DNA from: Thermodesulfobacteriota bacterium
GTDB taxonomy: Bacteria; Desulfobacterota; Deferrimicrobia; Deferrimicrobiales; Deferrimicrobiaceae
Reading direction: 5' to 3'
Assembly (NCBI GenBank): GCA_040758155.1
Contig: JBFLWB010000008.1
Span: forward strand, 1 to 57,019
Length of the DNA stretch: 57,019 nt
Shown here in pieces: positions 18,670 to 25,992 of this stretch. The translations under genes were made by a program, and so were the position numbers. The notes under the pieces were generated by a model. That model did no database searches, was not told the DNA's origin, and saw nothing but the letters and a program-made list of their open reading frames with translations. Every line of letters begins with the position of its first letter. Within the stretch, counting starts at the first letter, position 1.

Positions 18670-18780
18670 ATGGCGCGCCGGGCTCGGTCCTGTGAAGCAG
18701 GAACTCCAACGGCGACGTTGGGGAATCCCCTCACTTTCCGCCGGAAGGCGGCGGCCGAAGGCCGAGGGAGGGGAGGAGGT
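18640..18780 (+). ncRNA. candidate omega-RNA scaffold and IS right end
   Basis: The region overlapping the tnpB stop is unusually rich in exact hairpins. It has CCTG/CAGG at 18689-18701 and CCAACG-GCGA-CGTTGG at 18706-18721. An outer stem TCCCCTC (18726-18732) with GAGGGGA (18768-18774) encloses CCGCC-GGAA-GGCGG (18738-18751) and CGGCC-GAA-GGCCG (18752-18764). TnpB guide RNAs are known to come from this position. The boundary between scaffold and guide cannot be fixed by eye; GGGGAATCCCC at about 18720-18730 resembles a common IS605-group right-end motif. Confidence 0.45.
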
Positions 18781-18872
18781 CAACAACCGATATCGATGGA
18801 ATGGAACACGTCGAGCGGGCAGGAAGGAACCGGTCCCCGGATTGCGCACGCTCGGCGGGACCGCCGTTCGGA

Positions 18873-18893
18873 GGCGCGGGGGAACCCCGCGCC
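18873..18893. terminator. perfect 9-bp GC hairpin downstream of the zinc-ribbon gene
   Basis: GGCGCGGGG pairs with CCCCGCGCC around a three-base loop. It lies 16 bases past the stop of the minus-strand zinc-ribbon gene. No T-run follows on that strand, so efficiency is uncertain. Confidence 0.4.
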
Positions 18894-18908
18894 GGGGAGT
18901 CGGAGCGT

Positions 18909-19223
18909 TTACATGAACTCGTGGAAGCCGTGCGGGCTGATGTTGCAGGGCCCGCCCATGACGTAGGTCGGCTCCCAGCCGCAGTACTTGCAGATGTATC
19001 GCGACGACTCGCCGGTTTTCTTCGCGATGTAGACATGTTTCTTCGCCGGGCTGTTCCGGCAGTCGCCGAGCTCGCAGGTGTGCGAGGTGTAGCCGCAGTG
19101 CTGGCAGAAGTACCCTTCGGGGATCTCCTCGATGTACATGTGGTGCCTTGTCGGGGAATAGCGGCAGGACGCGTCGTCTTTCTCGAACGATTTGTAGCCG
19201 CAGACCTTGCAGATCAAGCCCAT
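18909..19223 (-). CDS. small three-fold zinc-ribbon-like protein
   Basis: 104 residues from ATG 19223, preceded by GGAGGAGG at a six-base distance; a GTG three bases upstream is too close to that site. The protein is built of three similar units: CKVCGYKS, CQHCGYTS and CKYCGWEP. Each is followed by another Cys in a C-x-x-SP or C-N-I-SP context and then a His (SPTRHHMYI, SPAKKHVYI, SPHGFHEF). The pattern suggests three CxxC...C...H metal sites, most likely zinc. There is no signal peptide. I do not know the function; nucleic-acid or protein binding is plausible. It lies between a transposon and tRNA-Arg. Confidence 0.72.
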   Translation of the reverse strand: MGLICKVCGYKSFEKDDASCRYSPTRHHMYIEEIPEGYFCQHCGYTSHTCELGDCRNSPAKKHVYIAKKTGESSRYICKYCGWEPTYVMGGPCNISPHGFHEFM

Positions 19224-19287
19224 CACCGTCCTCCTCCGGTTGATGATGACCGAGTTCGAATCTCTCGTATGCGCGTTATTAAAGAAC

Positions 19288-19364
19288 TGGCGCGCCTGGA
19301 GAGATTCGAACTCCCGACCCGCTGCTTAGAAGGCAGCTGCTCTATCCGCCTGAGCTACAGGCGC
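19288..19364 (-). tRNA. tRNA-Arg (anticodon TCT)
   Basis: A complete cloverleaf on the minus strand: 7-bp acceptor GCGCCTG with CAGGCGC, D-arm, anticodon loop CTTCTAA giving TCT, and T-arm with GTTCGAATC. The 3' CCA is encoded. It reads AGA codons, which are rare in this GC-rich genome. Confidence 0.95.
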
Positions 19365-19435
19365 GCGTTGCCAGTATACCAACCGTGCCGCGGATTGGCA
19401 CCCTTCCGCCGCGGAACTCATCATATTATTTAGTG

Positions 19436-21943
<2,508 letters not shown>

Positions 21944-21958
21944 ACGGGGTTTTTCCCG

Positions 21959-21988
21959 TTGACCGCGGGATTGCACAGTACGTATAAT
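21959..21988 (+). promoter_or_regulatory. sigma-70 promoter of the tRNA-His/Arg/Lys operon
   Basis: TTGACC and TATAAT are separated by 18 bases; the -10 box is perfect. It lies 26 bases before the tRNA-His gene. The next strong terminator is after tRNA-Lys, so all three tRNAs are probably one transcript. Confidence 0.8.
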
Positions 21989-22014
21989 TTCCTTTCGCCT
22001 AACGGGGCGCAGGT

Positions 22015-22091
22015 GGTGAGTGTAGCTCAGTTGGCAGAGCACCAGACTGTGGCTCTGGGTGTCGCGGGTTCAATCCCCGTCACTCACCCCA
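22015..22091 (+). tRNA. tRNA-His (anticodon GTG)
   Basis: Acceptor GTGAGTG with CACTCAC, plus the extra G-1 at 22015 opposite C73, the hallmark of tRNA-His. The anticodon loop CTGTGGC gives GTG. The 3' CCA is encoded. First gene of the tRNA operon. Confidence 0.95.
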
Positions 22092-22101
22092 TTTTTCAAA
22101 G

Positions 22102-22176
22102 GCGCCTGTAGCTCAGGGGATAGAGCACCGGCCTCCGGAGCCGGGTGCGGAGGTTCGATTCCTCCCAGGCGCGCCA
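22102..22176 (+). tRNA. tRNA-Arg (anticodon CCG)
   Basis: Acceptor GCGCCTG with CAGGCGC, anticodon loop CTCCGGA giving CCG, T-arm with GTTCGATTC and encoded CCA. It lies 10 bases after tRNA-His. Its last 21 bases are repeated exactly at 22335-22355. Confidence 0.95.
22156..22176 (+). repeat. 21-bp direct repeat, copy 1 (tRNA-Arg 3' end)
   Basis: The 3' end of tRNA-Arg(CCG) from within the T-loop to CCA. It is identical to 22335-22355, so the pair brackets a 158-bp insert in the way attL/attR bracket an integrated element. Confidence 0.85.
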
Positions 22177-22355
22177 GCTTTCTGGTTTTGTTTTTTTTAT
22201 AGAACGTGCGCTCTTTGAGGAATCGAATCCAAGGCGCCGCCGAGCGGATAGCGAGGATGAGCGGCCATGGACGGCCGCGCAAGGCGCCGCGGCCGCCGGC
22301 GGAGACCGGGCAGGGATGCCCGGGCGCGAGCCGGCGATTCCTCCCAGGCGCGCCA
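22177..22355 (+). mobile_element. tRNA-associated repeat element E1, after tRNA-Arg
   Basis: 179 bp between tRNA-Arg and tRNA-Lys, without a convincing coding frame. It begins with a T-rich stretch. It contains GAGGAATCGAA at 22217-22227, a reverse copy of the tRNA-Arg T-arm. Its GC-rich body includes the palindromic GGCCATGGACGGCC at 22263-22276. It ends in an exact copy of the tRNA-Arg 3' end. TCTTTGAGGA also occurs both inside (22212-22221) and after it (22372-22381), so some flanking sequence was duplicated too. Confidence 0.6.
22335..22355 (+). repeat. 21-bp direct repeat, copy 2 (att-like)
   Basis: Exact copy of the tRNA-Arg 3' end including CCA, followed by a T-run. It has no tRNA body attached, so it is a fragment and not a gene. 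Confidence 0.85.
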
Positions 22356-22395
22356 TTTTTTGGGTATCGCGGTCTTTGAGGATCTTTTCCAACGT

Positions 22396-22472
22396 GGGCC
22401 ATTAGCTCAACCCGGCAGAGCAGCTGACTCTTAATCAGGAGGTTGAAGGTTCGAATCCTTCATGGCCCACCA
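22396..22472 (+). tRNA. tRNA-Lys (anticodon CTT)
   Basis: Acceptor GGGCCAT with ATGGCCC, anticodon loop CTCTTAA giving CTT, T-arm GAAGG/CCTTC, encoded CCA. The outer anticodon-stem position (27-43) is a G-G mismatch; the other four pairs are standard. It is followed by a strong terminator and then by repeat element E2. Confidence 0.93.
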
Positions 22473-22479
22473 CGACACC

Positions 22480-22512
22480 AAAAGGCCAAGCGGAATTTCC
22501 GCTTGGCCTTTT
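22480..22512 (+). terminator. Rho-independent terminator of the tRNA operon
   Basis: A 14-bp perfect stem (AAAAGGCCAAGCGG with CCGCTTGGCCTTTT) has a five-base loop and ends in a T-run. It lies seven bases after the CCA of tRNA-Lys. Confidence 0.92.
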
Positions 22513-22520
22513 TAATTATC

Positions 22521-22653
22521 GACATGCCATGAAGGATTCGAAGCGTCATCGCTGCTGGCCATGGATGGCCGAATGCAGAGACGGCCATGGATGGCCACGG
22601 ATCTTGTTGTCTCTGCCGACCGAACAGGGAAGAAAAGCGCGCATGGAGGCGCG
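22521..22653 (+). repeat. 133-bp 5' module, copy 1
   Basis: Nearly identical to 22881-23013 at a constant offset of 360 bp with scattered substitutions and no evident gaps. It contains the tandem GGCCATGGATGGCC palindromes spaced 26 bp apart. Confidence 0.85.
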
Positions 22654-22813
22654 CGTCAGGCGGGCGAGGGGAGAACGAATCCCCAGGTTACCGAATGGAT
22701 TCGGCCTCCGGAGCGTGCGCTGAGCGAGGAGCGAAGAAGAGCGGTCAGGATGACCGCGGAAGCACGCGAAGGCGGGCGGCGCAGCGAGCACAGGAGGTGC
22801 GAGCGCGAGCCGC

Positions 22814-22870
22814 GCTACGCAGGGAGGGACAGGGGGGTCCCGACCGAAGTAGCCGAATCCTCAGGGCCCA
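22814..22870 (+). repeat. 57-bp 3' module, copy 1
   Basis: Matches 24144-24200 with one visible mismatch. It contains the GGGACAGG...GTCCCGACC region and the tRNA-Lys-like end. Confidence 0.85.
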
Positions 22871-22880
22871 CCACGCCACC

Positions 22881-23013
22881 GACATTCCATGAAGGATTCG
22901 AAGCAACATCGCTGATGGCCATGGATGGCCGAATGCAGAGACGGCCATGGATGGCCACGGAATTTGGTGTCTCTGCCGACCGAACAAGGAAGAAAAGCCC
23001 GAACGGAGGCGCG
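22881..23013 (+). repeat. 133-bp 5' module, copy 2
   Basis: Second copy of the module at 22521-22653. The reverse T-arm copy (22887-22902), both palindromes (22917-22930, 22943-22956) and the GCAGAGAC/GTCTCTGC pair are all preserved. Confidence 0.85.
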
Positions 23014-23157
23014 AGGCTCCCCCGGCGGGTACCCCGGCACTACCACCTCGAATTGATGAGTTCGCGTGACTTCGAACATGCGGCGATAAATCAGACTTGA
23101 CCAGAAATACATGAAAATCTTGTCTTATTGCTCTTTCCGTTCCATGAAATATATCCG

Positions 23158-23186
23158 TTGACATGCGAAGAGGAGAGGGATCGAAT
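23158..23186 (+). promoter_or_regulatory. candidate promoter of the E3 cargo gene
   Basis: A perfect TTGACA is followed after 17 bases by TCGAAT, a four-of-six -10 match. It would give a leader of about 110 bases before the cargo ATG. Confidence 0.4.
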
Positions 23187-23304
23187 ATCCGTATATTTCT
23201 ATATAAGTCCGCCCCGAATTAACCAACCAAAAAGCTGTCAGGCATTCGGCAACCTTCAGGCAACCGAACTATATCGGCGATTGCCTTAACAGGAGGGACG
23301 GACC

Positions 23305-24102
23305 ATGCGTACTCGCTCGCATGTACCTGGATTCGGAATTTTGCTGCTGATGATATTTGTTCTAAGTGCACCAAGCTGTCCGCCAGGCACGCCTTCGATA
23401 GACCGCTTCTTTGTCACTTACGATATTTTATGCGGACAGGATAAGCTGGGTGTCGACTGGGAGGTCACAAATAGCACGTCGGTAACGCTCTCGGTCGCGA
23501 AAAAAGACGGGGGAACCGTCTTCTCCCAAGCGGTCAGCAGTTCGAGCAAAGGTATGCACATTGTCGATGTATCTGCATACGCGCCGGGCTTTTACAAGGC
23601 CGTTCTTGAGGCAACCAATGCGCAAGGCGCCTCGACGCGGCAGGCCGAGTTCCTGGTCGCCGGACTTCCAGGTACCGCTGGCGAGTTATGGTACAAGTTC
23701 AACAAAACGGTCGAGAGACCTAAGGAAGGACCCTGGATGGCATTCATCACCACAGTGCCTGTCATGGTTGGCCAGGGTCAGATGGACGCGGACACCACGA
23801 TCGCCGTTTCGGAGCGCGTCTACTTCCGGCAGTTCCGGTGGAATCCGAACCCGTCCAAGTGGGCAGATCGCGAGGGCTGCACGAGCAGCGGCCTCTGGCG
23901 AATGAACATCGGTCAATACTCAAAGATCCAGAGCGGGTGTGAAAAGAACAAGAACTACACATTCCGCAGCGACTGGTCTGTCGCCGGCGATTACACCTGC
24001 GCAGTCAGTTGGGCTCCCTGCAACTTCGGAGTTAAGGGATCAATGATCACCTTCACGGATGTGGAGTTCAGCCTGGAACTGCAAGCGATGTGCAAGAATT
24101 AA
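23305..24102 (+). CDS. hypothetical exported protein, possible lipoprotein (E3 cargo)
   Basis: 265 residues with AGGAGGG before ATG 23305. Residues 1-25 form a signal peptide; C25 in SAPSC could be a lipobox cysteine, though the -1 serine is non-standard. The mature part looks beta-rich, with an Ig-like early section (VDWEVTNSTSVTLSV, then GFYKAVLEATNAQG). A later section has several Cys (about residues 190-260) that may form disulfides. I recognise no family. Composition is less GC-rich than the neighbours and the gene is bracketed by repeat modules, so it is likely acquired. It probably acts at the cell surface or in the periplasm. Confidence 0.7.
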   Translation: MRTRSHVPGFGILLLMIFVLSAPSCPPGTPSIDRFFVTYDILCGQDKLGVDWEVTNSTSVTLSVAKKDGGTVFSQAVSSSSKGMHIVDVSAYAPGFYKAVLEATNAQGASTRQAEFLVAGLPGTAGELWYKFNKTVERPKEGPWMAFITTVPVMVGQGQMDADTTIAVSERVYFRQFRWNPNPSKWADREGCTSSGLWRMNIGQYSKIQSGCEKNKNYTFRSDWSVAGDYTCAVSWAPCNFGVKGSMITFTDVEFSLELQAMCKN

Positions 24103-24143
24103 TAGTGTATTGAATCGCTCCGGGTTTGCTGGAGACCATCATT

Positions 24144-24200
24144 GCTACGCAGGGAGGGACAGGGAGGTCCCGACCGAAGTAGCCGAATCCTCAGGGCCCA
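24144..24200 (+). repeat. 57-bp 3' module, copy 2
   Basis: Second copy of 22814-22870, 42 bp after the cargo gene. Here the last bases read GCCCATCAG, so the CCA-like end is less well kept. Confidence 0.85.
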
Positions 24201-24315
24201 TCAGTAATATCGTGCCTCCTGCTGCCTCCTGAAGGCGGTCCTGCAAGAGGGTTCCGGGAAGCGATAGTTGGAGCGCCGCTTGTCGGCGCGTCGGCCGATC
24301 CCTCGGAAGCCGGAT

Positions 24316-24588
24316 CTACTCAAACAAGTCCGAATGCGTTCCTGTCCGCTCGAAGACGACAACGCCCGGTTCAAGTTTGTAGATAAGCAGCCAATCCGGT
24401 TCGATGTGACATTCGCGGCGCTCTGCGAATTCACCTTTCAATGCGTGGTCTCGAAGCCTCGGATCGAGCGGTACTTCCTGAACCAGCGCCCGCATGACCG
24501 CTCGAAGCTTCGAAACGTCTTTCCCTCGCTTTATGGATAGCTTGAAGTCTTTTTCGAAGCGCCCGGTGGTCCGGAACGCCCGCATCAC
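24316..24588 (-). CDS. yafQ: YafQ-family mRNA interferase toxin
   Basis: 90 residues, the usual size for RelE/YafQ toxins. It has the family start (FRTTGRFEKDFKL), the central LRDHALKGEFAERRECHI segment that supplies active-site histidines, and the C-terminal RTGTHSDLF motif with the last catalytic His. YafQ cleaves mRNA on the ribosome. The start overlaps the antitoxin stop by four bases, so the pair is translationally coupled. Confidence 0.92.
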   Translation of the reverse strand: MMRAFRTTGRFEKDFKLSIKRGKDVSKLRAVMRALVQEVPLDPRLRDHALKGEFAERRECHIEPDWLLIYKLEPGVVVFERTGTHSDLFE

Positions 24589-24845
24589 GCGCCCATCTTC
24601 TTGAAGAAGTCGTCCAGGCTCGGGTACTCATGCAGGTCTTCGCCCCGGTCGGTCTTCTCGAGGGTCTTTCGCGTCGTGGCGTTCGGGATTTCGACCGGGA
24701 AGGGCAGCCCCTTCCGCAGCCCGACCTGGGCGTAGAAGAGGGTGATCGCCTCCGTGCTGGTCATCCCGAGCTTCCGGAAGACCCGCTCCGCGTCGGCCTT
24801 GATCTTCGGTTCCGTCCGCGCCCGGATGATCGCGGTTTTTCCCAT
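24585..24845 (-). CDS. dinJ: RelB/DinJ-family antitoxin
   Basis: 86 residues. The N-terminal ribbon-helix-helix (residues about 3-45, TAIIRARTEPKIKADAERVF then GMTSTEAITLFYAQV) is typical of RelB/DinJ. The C-terminal tail (SLDDFFKKMGA) would cover the toxin. It neutralises the toxin and normally represses its own promoter. GGAGG is placed nine bases before the ATG. A promoter with a built-in palindrome lies just upstream. Confidence 0.93.
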   Translation of the reverse strand: MGKTAIIRARTEPKIKADAERVFRKLGMTSTEAITLFYAQVGLRKGLPFPVEIPNATTRKTLEKTDRGEDLHEYPSLDDFFKKMGA

Positions 24846-24877
24846 CGTGTTCCACCTCCCGCGCGTCTCTTCCGACC

Positions 24878-24906
24878 AATGTACCCCAAATAGGGTACAC
24901 GATCAA
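24878..24906 (-). promoter_or_regulatory. toxin-antitoxin promoter with internal operator
   Basis: On the minus strand TTGATC (24906-24901) and TACATT (24883-24878) are 17 bases apart. The perfect inverted repeat TGTACCC/GGGTACA (24880-24899, six-base spacer) overlaps the spacer and the -10 box. This is the expected place for autorepression by the ribbon-helix-helix antitoxin. Confidence 0.7.
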
Positions 24907-24980
24907 CCCCCGCTCGGAAACCATGCGGGGAGAAATGCGCGCATGGATGCCCGCGGGAGACCGCCGCTATCGCAGATGCC

Positions 24981-25625
24981 CTACGCCTTCAGCAGCCTCA
25001 CGACGTTCCGCGCCAGCGAAATCCGCCCCTCCCGCTCCATGTCCTTCAGCAGGCGGCTGACGACCTCCCGGGAGGTGCCCAGGTCGTTGGCGATCTTCTG
25101 GTGGGTGGCATGGAGGATGCCGTCGCCCGACTTCTCGATCAGGTAGTCCCACAGCCGCTCGTCCATGCGGCCGAAGGCCACTTCCTGCACCAGTTCCATG
25201 ACCTCGGTCAGCCGCCGGCTCAGAAGGGAATAGACGAAGGAACGCATGGCTTCGTAGCGTCCGAGCAGGCGACGGAACTCATGTGCCGGAAGGAGGAGCA
25301 TTTCCCCGGCACTGACGGTTATGGCGTTGGCCGGATAGGCGTTGTTCCCGAGGATGCATGAGGCGTTCAGGATGCAGGTCTCGCCCGGCACGATTTCGTA
25401 CAGGGTGATCTCCCGGCCGCTTCCTCCGCACCGGTAGACCCTGACCTCCCCGGCCAGAAGAAAGGCGATGCCGGAACAGGCATCCCCTTCCAGGTAGAGA
25501 TGGGCGGCGGGCGTGAAGGCCTGGCGGCGGGCATGGGCCAGGATTTCCCCCACGAGCTCCTCATCCCGGCGGAACCGGGGGAAGATGGAGACGAACTCTT
25601 CCATCGCTCCCATCTTCATGATCAT
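24981..25625 (-). CDS. Crp/Fnr-family transcription regulator
   Basis: 214 residues from ATG 25625 (GGGAGG upstream). Residues about 20-125 are a cyclic-nucleotide-binding-type beta barrel with GEVRVYR and a GETCILNASCILG stretch. Residues about 150-214 are a Crp-type winged helix (HQKIANDLGTSREVVSRLLKDMEREGRI). No N-terminal Fe-S cysteine set of the FNR type is seen; the two cysteines in CILNASC are in the barrel. The effector is unknown. It diverges from the cytochrome operon and likely controls it. Confidence 0.9.
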   Translation of the reverse strand: MIMKMGAMEEFVSIFPRFRRDEELVGEILAHARRQAFTPAAHLYLEGDACSGIAFLLAGEVRVYRCGGSGREITLYEIVPGETCILNASCILGNNAYPANAITVSAGEMLLLPAHEFRRLLGRYEAMRSFVYSLLSRRLTEVMELVQEVAFGRMDERLWDYLIEKSGDGILHATHQKIANDLGTSREVVSRLLKDMEREGRISLARNVVRLLKA

Positions 25626-25680
25626 CACGCCTCCCTTTCCATCCCATTATTCCACCCCGTACGGACGGCGGAAAGCGTGT

Positions 25681-25722
25681 GTGACTATGTCACGGACATG
25701 CCGAAGCGCGCTCCCCTATAGT
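25681..25722 (+). promoter_or_regulatory. Crp/Fnr-type palindrome and -10 box of the cytochrome operon
   Basis: GTGAC-TAT-GTCAC (25681-25693) is a perfect inverted repeat. TATAGT at 25717-25722 is the best -10 candidate. Transcription would start near 25729, which places the palindrome centre near -42, the class II activator position. No good -35 box is present, as expected for an activated promoter. Confidence 0.55.
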
Positions 25723-25758
25723 TGCATCAAGAAGGAAACACAAATAAGGAGGTTCACC

Positions 25759-25992
25759 ATGAAGCGCGAAGTCGGAACATTGGACCGGCTTGTCCGGATA
25801 TCTGTGGGACTGATCCTGCTCTACCAGGGGCTCGTCGGCGGCCATGCCTGGGGGTATCTCGGCGTCATCCCGCTCCTGACCGGGGCGATCGGCTGGTGTC
25901 CCCTCTACAATCTCCTGGGGGTCTCCACGGTCTGTCGGACGTGCCGGGTCAGCGAATCCGTCCAGGCGAAAATGGAGGGAGAGGCGAAATGA
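25759..25992 (+). CDS. DUF2892-type small membrane protein
   Basis: 77 residues with AAGGAGG before the ATG. It has the family start (REVGTLDRLVRISVGLILLYQG) and two membrane segments, joined by a short loop, that end with WCPLYNLLGVSTVCRTC. The three cysteines in the last third are typical of this YgaP-tail-like family. Function is unknown. Its stop overlaps the start of the cytochrome gene (ATGA). Confidence 0.85.
   Translation: MKREVGTLDRLVRISVGLILLYQGLVGGHAWGYLGVIPLLTGAIGWCPLYNLLGVSTVCRTCRVSESVQAKMEGEAK

Larger units (their letters stand above)
17442..18780 (+). mobile_element. IS200/IS605-group element carrying only TnpB (IS1341-like)
   Basis: The unit consists of an AT-rich leader before the gene, a single TnpB gene and a structured right end. 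The leader has an inverted repeat (GATCTTC 17442-17448 and GAAGATC 17473-17479). No TnpA transposase and no terminal inverted repeats are present, as expected of this group. It sits between putA and the small zinc-ribbon gene, in a spot where the two neighbouring genes are otherwise unbroken. The outer limits are approximate because these elements leave no target duplication. Confidence 0.5.
22521..22876 (+). mobile_element. tRNA-associated repeat element E2, after tRNA-Lys
   Basis: About 356 bp. The 5' module (22521-22653) starts with a 16-base reverse copy of the tRNA-Lys T-arm (22527-22542 against 22450-22465). It has two GGCCATGGATGGCC palindromes (22557-22570, 22583-22596), and GCAGAGAC (22575-22582) can pair with GTCTCTGC (22609-22616). 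A middle filler of about 160 bp has no recognisable gene. The 3' module (22814-22870) ends in CGAATCC...GCCCACCACG, nearly the 3' end of tRNA-Lys. Open frames cross it on several strands, but they run through palindromes and do not look like protein. Confidence 0.6.
22881..24200 (+). mobile_element. tRNA-associated repeat element E3 with protein cargo
   Basis: About 1.3 kb. It starts with the same 5' module as E2 (22881-23013) and ends with the same 3' module (24144-24200), but the middle is about 1.13 kb holding one lipoprotein gene. From about 23040 the base composition drops sharply in GC compared with the chromosome around it. The stretch 23014-23304 holds no gene but a candidate promoter and leader for the cargo. 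No integrase or transposase lies inside, so movement would need help in trans. Confidence 0.55.

Noticed and set aside
19395-19429. Full sigma-70 promoter for copA (TTGGCA with TATTAT)
   Set aside because: The spacing is 23 bases, too long; only the -10-like box is credible.
21944-21960. Terminator after copA (AACGGG/CCCGTT)
   Set aside because: Short stem, no T-run after it, and it overlaps the -35 box of the tRNA promoter.
22521-22956. Possible CRISPR array
   Set aside because: Only two copies of a long 133-bp module with 360-bp spacing and a 26-bp palindrome pair; no short regular repeats with unique spacers and no cas genes.
22521-23100. Several open frames of 60-180 codons across the repeat elements
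   Set aside because: They run through palindromes and tRNA-derived sequence, exist in many frames at once and look like low-quality protein; the DNA is better explained as repeats.
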